Below, in pieces: positions 25,931-35,534 of a DNA stretch of 64,000 nt (positions are counted from its first letter, which is position 1; each line of letters starts with the position of its first letter). The position numbers and the translations under genes were made by a program. The DNA comes from Oscillospiraceae bacterium (GTDB taxonomy: Bacteria; Bacillota; Clostridia; Oscillospirales; Ruminococcaceae), in the NCBI GenBank assembly GCA_009783205.1, contig WRHO01000001.1, positions 1-64,000 of the forward strand, in the 5' to 3' direction. The notes below the pieces were generated by a model. That model had not been told where the DNA came from. It ran no database searches and saw only the letters and a program-made list of their open reading frames with translations.

Positions 25931-27627
25931 GAAAACAACTTTTTTTATACACGATATTAATTGTATTCACGGGTTTAGTTATTTTTTTCGGGGCTTCTAT
26001 TTATATTACGCGTAATAATTACTTAAAAATTGCAAAAGATGAAGTTATCGAAACGGCACAAATTTACGCCGGCTTCTATGATGAAAAAAAGTCAATTTCC
26101 GATTTTGTTCATAATACTACGGGGCAAACGAGAATAACGGTGGTTGCACCGGACGGAACCGTTTTAGCGGACAGTCGCCCTCTTGATACCGGAACAATGG
26201 AAAATCACATATACCGCCCCGAAATTCAAAGCGCGTTAAAAGGAACGCCTCAAACTCATGTCCGATATTCCGATACTCTCGGCGTAGATTTAATTTATTA
26301 TGCCGTAAAAGTCGACATTTTCGACGATAACGAAGAAAGCTATGTATTCGTTCGTGCGTCCATACCCGTAGGACAGATTGATAAGTATTTAATCAGCACT
26401 TTGCCGTTATTAATCATAATCTTGATTCTTTTATCGGCATTGTGTTTTGTTTTTATAAGGCAAATGGCAAACCGAATCACAAGTCCGTTTAATTTAATAG
26501 AACAAAAATTGCGCTCATTAACGGATTTTAGCGGTAAATATGATGATGAACCAATCGGAGAGAGTTATGATGAAATCGACTCAATTATACGCGGTATTGA
26601 TGAAATCGCGTTAATTCTGCAAAACAGTATTGATACTATAAGCGACGAAAGGAGTAAGCTCAATTACATCTTAGATAACATTGAGGAAGGGCTTTTTACA
26701 ACTGACGAAAACGGGAACATTACATTAATAAATAAATCTGTGTTAAAAGCTTTTGACGCACCGTATGATATAATCGGGAAGGATATGATTTATCTTTCGG
26801 GCGATAAAACGCTTACCGAAGGTGTGCGAGATTGTATAATTTCCGAAACCCCCGCGGTTTTTGAGATTACCAATAACGGTAAAATTCTTCTTGTCACGGT
26901 TAAACGATTGCCTAATACCGATTTAACGATGACTGTATTATCCGATGTTACAGAAAATCGCGAAAGCTCTAAACGCAGAGAGAATTTTTTTGCTAATGCT
27001 TCACACGAATTAAAAACACCCTTGACCGCAATAAAATGTTTTAACGAATTAACCGTTATCAACAATAATGATGATAAAATAAACAAGTATGTTGACGGAA
27101 TTACTCGCGAAACAGAGCGTATGCTGTTGTTAATCGGGGATATGTTAAAATTATCCGAGCTCGATTATTCAAAAAGCGTAACGCCGTCTACGGTGTGGTT
27201 GCCGGGTGTGATTAATGAAGCGAGAGATTCTATATCTGCAATCATAGATGAGAAATCAATATTATTCGAAGCTTCCGGCGATTGTATGGTTACGGCAGAG
27301 CAAAAGCATATCTATGAGCTTGTTAAAAATTTAATTGAAAACGCAGTTCGTTATACCGACAACGGAGGCAAGGTCACGGCGAGAATAGAGAATAATCAAG
27401 ACGGGAAGCTCTTGATTATTTCTGATAACGGAATAGGAATCCCAACCGAAGACCAATCGCGAATTTTTGAGCGATTTTACAGAGTAGAAAAAAGCCGTTC
27501 GGAACAAAACGGCGGTACCGGCTTAGGGCTTTCTATTGTAAAGCATATTTGTGTTTTATATGATTGGAAGCTGTCGCTGAAAAGCAAGGTAGGTGTAGGA
27601 ACAGAGGTTACGGTGGAGTTTAGTTAG
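25927..27627 (+). CDS. PhoR-like sensor histidine kinase
   Basis: 566 residues. Two membrane helices (about 6-27 and 158-180) enclose an extracellular sensor region of about 130 residues. A HAMP-like stretch, a PAS domain (LDNIEEGLFTTDENGNITLI) and the HisKA domain with His360 (ANASHELKTPLTAIK) follow. The ATPase has N box NLIENAVRYTDNGG, G1 IISDNGIGIP and G2 NGGTGLGLSIVKH. Length and order match PhoR. It should phosphorylate the adjacent regulator under phosphate limitation, with PhoU and Pst as input. Confidence 0.9.
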   Translation: MRKQLFLYTILIVFTGLVIFFGASIYITRNNYLKIAKDEVIETAQIYAGFYDEKKSISDFVHNTTGQTRITVVAPDGTVLADSRPLDTGTMENHIYRPEIQSALKGTPQTHVRYSDTLGVDLIYYAVKVDIFDDNEESYVFVRASIPVGQIDKYLISTLPLLIIILILLSALCFVFIRQMANRITSPFNLIEQKLRSLTDFSGKYDDEPIGESYDEIDSIIRGIDEIALILQNSIDTISDERSKLNYILDNIEEGLFTTDENGNITLINKSVLKAFDAPYDIIGKDMIYLSGDKTLTEGVRDCIISETPAVFEITNNGKILLVTVKRLPNTDLTMTVLSDVTENRESSKRRENFFANASHELKTPLTAIKCFNELTVINNNDDKINKYVDGITRETERMLLLIGDMLKLSELDYSKSVTPSTVWLPGVINEARDSISAIIDEKSILFEASGDCMVTAEQKHIYELVKNLIENAVRYTDNGGKVTARIENNQDGKLLIISDNGIGIPTEDQSRIFERFYRVEKSRSEQNGGTGLGLSIVKHICVLYDWKLSLKSKVGVGTEVTVEFS

Positions 27628-27680
27628 TAATATGATGTCGGGGGAATGGCGGTGTCGGTGGTTGTGGTATAACTCCCCCC

Positions 27681-28289
27681 TCAATTCGTAAAATCATCTA
27701 AGGTTTTAAAAATAAGCTTTGTCTCCTCGCTCATCTTTTTTAAATTATTTTTTATATCGTTAATATCCTCTAATTGAAGCGAAGACATAAGCGTATGGGT
27801 GATAGAAATAAGCGGGGTGCGAACCTTATCCGCCAATTCTGCGGCGCCGTTACCCGAACCGCCGTCCCTTTCCTTGGTTTTCATCATTCTGTTAATAGAC
27901 AACAATTCTTTCTTCCGTTCAATCAAAGACAAGTGCGTGTCGATACGTTTTGTCAATAACGCGCCGACAATAGGCTTATGGATATAATCCACCGCCCCTA
28001 ATTTTAACCCCACCATTTCGCTTTCCGCGTCGTCCATTGCCGATAAAAACATTACCGGTATATTTTTATACGCGTCGTCGCTTTTTAAAAGCTTCATAGC
28101 TTCATAGCCGTTCATCTCGGGCATTTCTACATCAAGAAGGATTAAATCGGGTGTAATATGCTGTAAAATTTCGAACATTTTTGCGGCGGACGGGGTGGGG
28201 AACACCTCGTACAAATCCTTTAATGTTTTTTTACAGGTGCTTAGATTTGCGGGGTTATCGTCAACTAAAACAATCTTTTTCTTAGGCAT
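27681..28289 (-). CDS. response regulator with vestigial HisKA tail
   Basis: 202 residues. The N-terminal receiver has VLVDDNPANL, phosphoacceptor Asp53 (LILLDVEMPEMNG) and Lys in IHKPI. There is no DNA-binding or enzymatic output domain. The last 60 residues resemble the dimerisation helix of a histidine kinase (ADKVRTPLISITHTLM), but the phosphoacceptor His is replaced by Asp (154 in the usual S-H-E-I-R-T-P-L position), and no ATPase domain follows. It may be a phosphate sink or dimerisation partner for the hybrid kinase encoded 17 bases upstream. It is the last gene of the pilus transcription unit. Confidence 0.75.
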   Translation of the reverse strand: MPKKKIVLVDDNPANLSTCKKTLKDLYEVFPTPSAAKMFEILQHITPDLILLDVEMPEMNGYEAMKLLKSDDAYKNIPVMFLSAMDDAESEMVGLKLGAVDYIHKPIVGALLTKRIDTHLSLIERKKELLSINRMMKTKERDGGSGNGAAELADKVRTPLISITHTLMSSLQLEDINDIKNNLKKMSEETKLIFKTLDDFTN

Positions 28290-28306
28290 AATATACTATA
28301 CTTCCT

Positions 28307-31300
28307 TTAACCTTTCATACTGCTTAAGCGGTCTATAACGCTGTCTAAATCCATTGTATCTACCTTATCGCGCAACCACGGAACCAAATCCGGGTCGTCG
28401 TCATAGCTGTGTTCTTCTAATTCGTCCATGACTTCATCAATTCCGCTCATATCATAATTTCTGCAGCACTCGCAAAGCTTTTCCAAAAGCGCGACATCGG
28501 GTGCGTTTTTACTTTGTTTTCCGTTTTTCGCGTCATATTCATTAAGCCAGCTATTAATACGCTCTATTAACTGTTCGGTTTGTTGGATTAACGGCTGTGA
28601 CAATTCTTTAAATTTAACAAAGTCGCCCGTCCGCGAAACGGCTTCAAGAACGGCGGCGTCCGCTCTGATGTTCTCCGCGCTTATATTACTGCTGCTGCCT
28701 TTTAAACCGTGTGCATTTATGACGCCTATATCCTTAACCGTTTCTTCCGTAACGCTTCGAAGCTTGTCGAGAAGCGCGGGCGAATGAGATGCATATGAGC
28801 GTATGCTCGTAAGGAATATTTCTACGCTCCCGCCAAAAAGGGAAAGAGTTTTTGCGACGTCTATACCGGGTATAACAATTTCGTCGGTGTTTGCCTTAAC
28901 GCCGTCGGGTTCTTTTACAACCCGCTCCACTTGTTCCAAATCAACCCTCAGCCATTTCTTCATCACGGCGTCAAGTCTGTGAATATCAATCGGCTTTGTC
29001 AAGAAATCTTGAAAATCGTTGTCGAAGAAAAGCTTTTCGGTTCCGGAAATAGCGTTTGCGGTGAGGGCAATAATCGGTACATTTTTTGCATACTCGGTTC
29101 CTATAGCGCGAATGACATTAGCCGTCTCAATCCCGTCCATCTCGGGCATCATGTGGTCCATGAATATAGCGTTATACACCGGCGCGTTTTTATTCTTTAT
29201 TTTATCAATTGCCGCCCGCCCGCTCAAAACGCAGTCGATTTTCAAATTGTATTTCTTCATAAGTCCCGTGGCGACGTCGAGATTACTTTGAACGTCGTCT
29301 ACTATAAGAACTCTTGCGTGGCTTAAATCGGTGCGGACAATTTTGTGCGCCACCTGTTTATCGTCGTTAAACTTAAAGCTTTTGAGGTTTTCCGAAACGG
29401 TTTCGCCAATAACGGTATCGTTGACCAACCCTTGATAAAACTTGACCGTGAAAACGCTCCCGCTACCGTATTCGCTCTCAACGGAAATACCGCCGCCCAT
29501 CATTTCGGCTAACTGTCGCGTTATCGAAAGTCCGAGTCCCGTTCCCTCTTTTTTGCGGTTTGATTCCATGTCTACCCGCGAATACACTTCAAATAACCGC
29601 GCAACATCGTCCGGCTTGATTCCCATGCCCGTATCCTTTACGGAAATGGTCAATAACGCTTTATCTTTTACAACCCGCTCACAGCTTATGCTTAATTCCA
29701 CAACGCCCTCGTCGGTATATTTCACCGCATTAGAAAGGAGATTATTCATAATCTGTTTTATACGTATTTCGTCACCGTATAAAACGCCGGGGAGAGACGC
29801 ATTAATGTTCAGCTTAAAAACGATTGGCTTTTCGCCGATATAGGTATTAATTAATATAGACGTGTCGTTAATAATACTCGGCACATGATACTCGACGGGA
29901 ACGAGATTAAGCTTACCCGACTCTATTTTTGACATATCGAGAATATCGTTCACTATACTTAAAAGCGTGTTGCCCGAGCGACAGACGCTCTCGCAATTAT
30001 GCCTTATTTCATCGGGCAAATTCTCTTCCTCGAGCATTAACGCGGTTAAACCGATAATCGCGTTAAGCGGGGTGCGAAGCTCGTGGCTCATGTTGGCTAA
30101 GAACGCGGATTTGTACCTTGACGCCGCCTTTATTTCTTCCTCCATGTTTTTGCGAAGTGTAACGTCGTGCGCCGTGCCGAGAATACCTATCATCTCGTCT
30201 CCGAGCCATAAAGGAACCTTTGTGGTATCAAAATAGACCTCGTCGCCTTTATGATTAGGAACCAATTCTTCAACCATAACGGCGGTTTTCTCGGTTAAAA
30301 CGGTTTTGTCCGTATCGAGCATTTTCTTTAAAACGTCGGCGGGTACGCCCAATATTTCGCCGTCGCGCTTCCCTATTACATCTTTTTCGATAACATTAAA
30401 ATGCTCTTCCATCCTCTTGTTTATTTGCACATAATTGAAATCTAAATCCATACAGAACATCAAATCGGGCGACGAATCAAAAACCGATTTTAAAATTGAT
30501 GTTTGTTTTTCCCATTCCTTTGTACACTCGTCAATAATTTTTTCGAGACGGTGTTCCTCGGTGCGCTTCCTCTGAAACAAGATGAACATTAATATTATAA
30601 CACAAATGAGCAAAATACTCGCCCCGATTAACCAGGGTAATCTCGCGTGCGCCATTTTTAAGCGATAGTCATAAGTTTTATTTGTCCAATGTACGGTAAC
30701 GTCGTTGACGTCGATTAAGGACAAATACTTGTTCACGATTGAGCATAAAACTGTCTCGTTACGGTTAAAGCCCAAATAAGATTCGGCGTGTTTATCAAAA
30801 ACTAAGTTTATTTTATATCCCGACAATTCGTGATAATTGGTCATGGTCAAGAGCCAGCGTTCACTAAGCATAACCATATCAATTTCCCCGCGTTCAAATG
30901 CGGTAATTATTTCCTCATAGGTGTTATAATTTATATAGTTTTTATGGTCGGGGAACCATTCGTGGAACAATTCCGCATAGGTTGACCCCTCGGTTAATCC
31001 GACCTTTATATTATACACCTCGTTTATGCCTATATCGCGATGCTCCGACCTCGACAAAAGCGCGTATTTGTCGGTCAAAATCGGGGTGTCCGGCCATATG
31101 AAAAGCCCTTCTCTCTCCTTCGAGTGTAAAAGCTCGGTCACAAAGGAAACCTCGTCGTTTTCGAGCATTGTAAAAAGCTCATACCACGGAACACTTCGGT
31201 CGTTAATGCGTTCAAACTTTATTCCCGTCATATTATTGAGACCTTCTATAACGTCGAAAACGACCCCGTCCCACTTTTTATCGTGGGTATTATAAAAGCT

Positions 31301-32233
31301 CAAGGGATAATTATAATACTCCGCGCCGAAATACACCGTCGGCTCGCTCCAAAGATAATCGCGCTCCTCCGGCGTTAATCTCGAAAGAAGAATATGTGTC
31401 AGATACTCCGTATATCCCTCGTTATACATATCTGTTAAAAAGTCTGCCCCGTTGCTGTCGAGTGCTTTTTGCACAACGTCAATTATAGGCTTAAATTCGA
31501 CATTTTGCGCGGTAAATGAGACGGGGCTTATTACGACCGGTAAAAAATCAGAGGATACAATATCGTGATTCCCGACAAACACCGCTTCGGTATGATTCTC
31601 GTGAATATATGCGTCAATCTCGCCGTTTTTGAGCATATCGTAGACGGCGTAATAATCGTCAATCGGTATATACTCAAAATCGTCTTCTAAATTTGCCGTA
31701 ACCGATTCTGTAACGACGCTGTTCTTCAACATTCCGTATCGCGGAAGGCGCGTTTCGCGAATCTCCTTAATCGGAACGCTTTCTTCAATGCGGAAATATT
31801 TGAGCGTGCGTTCGGCAATAGGCTCTGTCATTATATATTTTTCGCGGCGTTCGGAGGTTAGGGTCATTGTGCCGGTAAAATCAATGCTCCCATCTTCGAG
31901 TCCGGTTAATATTTCGCCAAATTGATACTCCTCCAAAACGAACTCAATATCAAAAAGCTCGGTAAGCCAATTACAGAATAATACGGCGAACCCTTTTATT
32001 TCGCCGTCCTCGTTAAAAAAAGCCTCGATACTCGACGGCATTGCGTATGTAAACGAATCATATTTACGCTGTAACGCGGTAATTGCCGCTACCTCCTCGG
32101 CGGTAATTCCCGGAACGTCCAAAAACGAAGGGAATACGGAGTTTTCCCGTTCGCGTTTACAACCGGTAAAGCCAAGAAGTATAAGACAAAGCTGCGCCGA
32201 TATTACAGCAATGCAGGTAATTCGCTTTTTCAT
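28307..32233 (-). CDS. BvgS/EvgS-like hybrid histidine kinase
   Basis: 1308 residues from the ATG at 32233, chosen because AGGTGA lies five bases before it; a GTG nine bases upstream overlaps that site. Domains in order: signal with a lipobox-like LLGFTGC, two tandem periplasmic-binding (SBP_bac_3-like) domains (about 40-270 and 285-520), a membrane helix near 540-560, PAS, HisKA with His717 (ANMSHELRTPLNAIIG), ATPase (NNLLSNAVKYTDEG, GTGLGLSITRQLAE), receiver with Asp1026 (FMDHMMPEMDG) and an Hpt domain with His1175 (NAHGLKGSSSN). This is a complete multistep phosphorelay. It starts nine bases after the last pilin gene, so it is probably co-transcribed with the pilus. The ligand may be an amino acid or similar, by family. 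Confidence 0.88.
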   Translation of the reverse strand: MKKRITCIAVISAQLCLILLGFTGCKRERENSVFPSFLDVPGITAEEVAAITALQRKYDSFTYAMPSSIEAFFNEDGEIKGFAVLFCNWLTELFDIEFVLEEYQFGEILTGLEDGSIDFTGTMTLTSERREKYIMTEPIAERTLKYFRIEESVPIKEIRETRLPRYGMLKNSVVTESVTANLEDDFEYIPIDDYYAVYDMLKNGEIDAYIHENHTEAVFVGNHDIVSSDFLPVVISPVSFTAQNVEFKPIIDVVQKALDSNGADFLTDMYNEGYTEYLTHILLSRLTPEERDYLWSEPTVYFGAEYYNYPLSFYNTHDKKWDGVVFDVIEGLNNMTGIKFERINDRSVPWYELFTMLENDEVSFVTELLHSKEREGLFIWPDTPILTDKYALLSRSEHRDIGINEVYNIKVGLTEGSTYAELFHEWFPDHKNYINYNTYEEIITAFERGEIDMVMLSERWLLTMTNYHELSGYKINLVFDKHAESYLGFNRNETVLCSIVNKYLSLIDVNDVTVHWTNKTYDYRLKMAHARLPWLIGASILLICVIILMFILFQRKRTEEHRLEKIIDECTKEWEKQTSILKSVFDSSPDLMFCMDLDFNYVQINKRMEEHFNVIEKDVIGKRDGEILGVPADVLKKMLDTDKTVLTEKTAVMVEELVPNHKGDEVYFDTTKVPLWLGDEMIGILGTAHDVTLRKNMEEEIKAASRYKSAFLANMSHELRTPLNAIIGLTALMLEEENLPDEIRHNCESVCRSGNTLLSIVNDILDMSKIESGKLNLVPVEYHVPSIINDTSILINTYIGEKPIVFKLNINASLPGVLYGDEIRIKQIMNNLLSNAVKYTDEGVVELSISCERVVKDKALLTISVKDTGMGIKPDDVARLFEVYSRVDMESNRKKEGTGLGLSITRQLAEMMGGGISVESEYGSGSVFTVKFYQGLVNDTVIGETVSENLKSFKFNDDKQVAHKIVRTDLSHARVLIVDDVQSNLDVATGLMKKYNLKIDCVLSGRAAIDKIKNKNAPVYNAIFMDHMMPEMDGIETANVIRAIGTEYAKNVPIIALTANAISGTEKLFFDNDFQDFLTKPIDIHRLDAVMKKWLRVDLEQVERVVKEPDGVKANTDEIVIPGIDVAKTLSLFGGSVEIFLTSIRSYASHSPALLDKLRSVTEETVKDIGVINAHGLKGSSSNISAENIRADAAVLEAVSRTGDFVKFKELSQPLIQQTEQLIERINSWLNEYDAKNGKQSKNAPDVALLEKLCECCRNYDMSGIDEVMDELEEHSYDDDPDLVPWLRDKVDTMDLDSVIDRLSSMKG

Positions 32234-32242
32234 AAAAGTCAC

Positions 32243-33112
32243 CTATTTATTTTTCTTCTTTTTACGCAAAAAGAACAATATAATTAACACAACAAAGCTT
32301 ATTAAAACGGGCGCAATTCCCAATATAATACCGGTGAACGGAATCCTCCCGAAAAGCTTAAACGGGGTCGGCGGCGAAGGAACATTGGGGTTATAAGGTG
32401 TTTTCGGGTTGTTGGGATTATTGGGATTATCGGGGTTATCGGGGTTATCGGGATTGTTCGGGTTATTGGGGTTGTACGGATTATTAGGGTCATTAGGGTC
32501 GTTGGGATTATATGCCGGCGGGGTGGAATCTTTTGTCTCGGGGTCGTCCGGCTCGGGTTCCCAAGGCTCAATAGGTGCGCGAGGCCCCAATTCGATTTTC
32601 GGGTCTGCGTCAATTTCATAAACGGGCGTATCGTCGCCGTCGTTATAATAAGGAATATCAATTAATGCGTGCATAAACAAGTATAAATCATAAGGCGTTT
32701 TCCCCTGTGAAAGAAGGTATTTTCCGTCGGGAAGCTCGGTGAAAACCGCCGAGCCGCGTTGGTCGGTTATCTGTGTTTGAAACGGGTCTACCCCCGCCTC
32801 CTGTGTAAAATCAAAAACGGTGTCCGCTTGGTCTCGATTCTCTTCAGCAGAAGCCGAATTGAAGCTTGCTGACATCTGACTGAAATCGCCAACAAGGATA
32901 TAATTTCCGTCAACGTCTAAATTTGCGACGCGGAATAAATTTAACTCTACACCTTCGAGAGGTGTTTCTTCGTATATTAACGATACATATATCTTCCCCT
33001 TTGCGTTTTCCTCCGCGACAATACTAAAACAAGTTGATACGCCAACGCCCGATATAACGAGCATAGTCGTTAAAGCAAGAACAATAACGCGCTTTATTTG
33101 TAGCTTTTTCAT
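32243..33112 (-). CDS. minor/basal pilin with IPFTG sorting signal
   Basis: 289 residues. The signal peptide is followed by a SpaA/Cna-B-like domain (about 38-165, GKIYVSLIYEETPLEGVELN), then a Pro/Asn/Asp repeat stalk, then IPFTG, a membrane helix and a KKKKNK tail. The sorting motif is a variant of LPXTG with I and F. The small size, position after sortase C and proline-rich stalk fit a basal pilin joined to the wall. GAAAGGAG lies before the ATG. Which sortase reads IPFTG is not known. Confidence 0.75.
   Translation of the reverse strand: MKKLQIKRVIVLALTTMLVISGVGVSTCFSIVAEENAKGKIYVSLIYEETPLEGVELNLFRVANLDVDGNYILVGDFSQMSASFNSASAEENRDQADTVFDFTQEAGVDPFQTQITDQRGSAVFTELPDGKYLLSQGKTPYDLYLFMHALIDIPYYNDGDDTPVYEIDADPKIELGPRAPIEPWEPEPDDPETKDSTPPAYNPNDPNDPNNPYNPNNPNNPDNPDNPDNPNNPNNPKTPYNPNVPSPPTPFKLFGRIPFTGIILGIAPVLISFVVLIILFFLRKKKKNK
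32383..32513 (-). repeat. 9-base-type repeat encoding an Asn-Pro-rich stalk
   Basis: Consecutive codon triplets encode NNP, DNP, YNP and NDP units, a rigid extended spacer between the pilin domain and the membrane. The near-identical 9-base units (GGGGTTATC and variants on the plus strand) can change copy number by slippage. Confidence 0.8.
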
Positions 33113-33114
33113 CG

Positions 33115-33927
33115 TTACTTTTTCTCCTTTCTTTTAATGAACATAACGCAAAGTGCCATTATTGTCGCGGGAATAAGCATAATCATCATTATTTGGTTGG
33201 TACCTATCTTTTTAGCGTCGGCGTTTATATTATACACTATTTCGTCGGGATTAACGCGAACCCCGCGAACGAGAAGACGATGACTGTTTATTCCGTAGGG
33301 GGTACAGGTTAGTAGCGTGACATAATCTTTATTCGGGTCTATTCTGAGCTCGGTAAAATCCTTAGGCTCAATTACGGTAATTTGGTCAACCTGATAAGTC
33401 AAAATTTCGTTTAAAACGTATATCTCGAAAACGTCGCCCTCTCTCATGCGGTCTAAATCCGACAACAACACCGCCGACGGAAGACCGCGGTGACCGGTAA
33501 TAACCGCATGGGTTGCTTCGCCGCCTATCGGGAGCGAGGAGCCGACTAAATGCCCGAGTCCGACCTGCAAAACGCTCTCGCTCGAACCGTGATAAATAGG
33601 CAAGTCCACGTTAATTAATCCTATTTTAAGTACCCCGATTACAGAATTACCCGAAATGTTCAATAAATCGGTGTACTCCTCATCAATATTGTCTGCGCGG
33701 TCAAAACGCGCCGCGTCGCGGTACAATTCTTTATTGTATGCCTTCGCCTCGTTGAGCATTTTCGCAACATCTTCCGGATTCATTTGCTCAACAGCCATAT
33801 TATAAGACGCAACAACCTTAGATTGACTTATTGCGTGAAAATAATTGCTTATTGTGGGATATAACATCAACCCGAATCCACAAAGGAAAAAAAGGATTAC
33901 AAACGCGGTGAGAATGTGCTTTTTCAT
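33115..33927 (-). CDS. srtC: class C (pilus-assembly) sortase
   Basis: 270 residues. An N-terminal membrane helix, a second hydrophobic C-terminal segment (MMIMLIPATIMALCVMFI) and the catalytic set His146 (VITGHRGLP), Cys208 and Arg217 (TLLTCTPYGINSHRLLVRG) define a class C sortase. It joins pilin subunits by cutting LPGTG-type motifs and forming Lys isopeptide bonds. No clear DPW/DPF lid motif was seen. It lies between two pilin genes in the pilus operon. Confidence 0.93.
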   Translation of the reverse strand: MKKHILTAFVILFFLCGFGLMLYPTISNYFHAISQSKVVASYNMAVEQMNPEDVAKMLNEAKAYNKELYRDAARFDRADNIDEEYTDLLNISGNSVIGVLKIGLINVDLPIYHGSSESVLQVGLGHLVGSSLPIGGEATHAVITGHRGLPSAVLLSDLDRMREGDVFEIYVLNEILTYQVDQITVIEPKDFTELRIDPNKDYVTLLTCTPYGINSHRLLVRGVRVNPDEIVYNINADAKKIGTNQIMMIMLIPATIMALCVMFIKRKEKK

Positions 33928-33937
33928 TGAAATAAAC

Positions 33938-35437
33938 CTATTTCTTATCTACTTTTTTACTGCGAATAAACAAAACGCAAATACCGACAACAATAAGAAG
34001 CGCGCCGCCCGTATAAATCAAGGTAGTCCCGATACCGCCGGTTCCGGGTAACCAGGTCATGCGGCTGTTCTGAACATCAATTTGGGTTTTCGTCCCCTGC
34101 GGTATAGTGTCGACGGTAATTAAAAATCCGCCGTTATCATCGGTTGCCTCTATGTCAATAATAATAGGGTATTGTAAATGAGCATAACCCTGAAGCGCGG
34201 TTTCCTCCGTAAGCGAATATGTTCCCGCCTTTAAACCTCTAAAAGTGATTTTTCCGTCGTGGTCGGTACTCCATATACCGTCGCCCGGCGGGTCTAAAAT
34301 GAACTCAACCCCCCTTAACGGCGTATCGCGGTCATGACCCAATATTCCCGCGTACTTATAAATAACAAGCTCATACGTGTAAACCTTTTCGTCAATAGAC
34401 GGGGTGGTCGTCGTTTTTCTCCAATCGGCCGGGTCGTTACTGTACTCGAGTACAACCGAGTTTGTATTCGCCTGTGGCGCGATTACCGCGTCATCGTTGA
34501 GATAAGCCGAATAGGTTATTTCGATTTCGTCCCCCGCATTAAATGATAAATCGGTAAAGCTTTCAAAAGCGAGCGTGAACCCTCTGTCGGTTGATACGGG
34601 GAGGCTGTACACGCTGTTTTCAGTGTAAACGACGCCGCCGATTTTAACCTCAATATCGTTATTAAAGGTTAAGCCCGCCGACATGGTGTCGGTTATATTA
34701 AAGATAAAGCTTTCAAACCCGTCGGTATGCGGAACCGTCGTGTTTAATACAAATGTTATTTTTTCGCCGTTGATAAACTCGCTTTGTTTATCGGCGCGTT
34801 TTGTAATTGTGGGTACCTCTATTTTTGTGTTCACGTTTAAAGTCCCGTTGACCAAGCCGTTTCCGCTCATCGCTCCGTCGCCGTAATCTGTGTTCATTAG
34901 CGCGCTGAACGGCGTTGTATCGTCGGGGTCGTTATAAAGACTTATGCCCCCGTCAATATAATACAGCCCGTGAGCCTCGGGTCTCAAAATGACGCTCGCC
35001 AAAGCGTTATCGTCCGCCGTTAAATCCGAAACGACAAACTCTGTAGGCGCGATATTCTTTTCTTCTATAAATTCGGCGAGAAGATTTTTTACGCGAAGTA
35101 AAGCGTTTTCGTTGTCCGCGTTTTCATACATAAAGTCTTCAAAATCTATTGTCCCGAGCAAACCCGATGCATACGCCTGAAACCCGGAAAACTCGGAATT
35201 GAGCTTGTACGTATACCCGGCGGTTCCGTCCGCGTCGCTCAAAAGCTCAAAAATCAAATACGCTTTAATTGTTTGACCGTTAAACGAATGTGGCGTGTCC
35301 ACAAGTATCTCCAGCATAGGTAAACCCGCCCCTTGCGCGGTCACCATTTTTGAAACGGAAACGGAAACGGAAACGGACATTGTGAATAAAACGGCAAAGA
35401 CCGCTATGACGCTTATTATTTTTTTAATGTTTTTCAT
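33938..35437 (-). CDS. LPGTG isopeptide-forming pilin subunit
   Basis: 499 residues. After a signal peptide there is an N-terminal domain (about 40-190), a Cna-like middle domain (TITKRADKQSEFINGEKITFVLNTTVP...) and a C-terminal Cna-B/SpaA domain with E-box-like YSLTEETALQGY, then WLPGTGGIG, a membrane helix and a basic tail. This is the SpaH/EbpB-type pilin layout, with internal Lys-Asn isopeptide bonds expected. It is paralogous to the gene at 35535. Expression may be set by a hairpin between the two genes. Confidence 0.85.
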   Translation of the reverse strand: MKNIKKIISVIAVFAVLFTMSVSVSVSVSKMVTAQGAGLPMLEILVDTPHSFNGQTIKAYLIFELLSDADGTAGYTYKLNSEFSGFQAYASGLLGTIDFEDFMYENADNENALLRVKNLLAEFIEEKNIAPTEFVVSDLTADDNALASVILRPEAHGLYYIDGGISLYNDPDDTTPFSALMNTDYGDGAMSGNGLVNGTLNVNTKIEVPTITKRADKQSEFINGEKITFVLNTTVPHTDGFESFIFNITDTMSAGLTFNNDIEVKIGGVVYTENSVYSLPVSTDRGFTLAFESFTDLSFNAGDEIEITYSAYLNDDAVIAPQANTNSVVLEYSNDPADWRKTTTTPSIDEKVYTYELVIYKYAGILGHDRDTPLRGVEFILDPPGDGIWSTDHDGKITFRGLKAGTYSLTEETALQGYAHLQYPIIIDIEATDDNGGFLITVDTIPQGTKTQIDVQNSRMTWLPGTGGIGTTLIYTGGALLIVVGICVLFIRSKKVDKK

Positions 35438-35481
35438 AATAATTTTCCTTCAAATCGTGTTTTCATAATATAATTATGTAA

Positions 35482-35514
35482 GGAGCTGTCGGCGGCACAG
35501 CCACCGACACCTCC
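35482..35514 (-). terminator. strong intercistronic hairpin between the two pilin genes
   Basis: A 15-base stem with one mismatch and one wobble (arms ending GGC / GCC around a TGT loop). It follows the stop of the upstream pilin with no T-tract. Such stems often stabilise an upstream transcript or reduce read-through, which would make the first pilin the more abundant one. Confidence 0.55.
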
Positions 35515-35534
35515 GCTCTTGTTTGCCTCAACTA

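Noticed and set aside
32383-32513. Possible CRISPR array
   Set aside because: Repeats are 9-base coding units with no spacers; they encode an Asn-Pro stalk. No CRISPR-like repeat-spacer pattern was seen elsewhere in the window.
32409-32621. A Gly-Leu-rich plus-strand frame
   Set aside because: It is the antisense of the Asn-Pro repeat in the small pilin.
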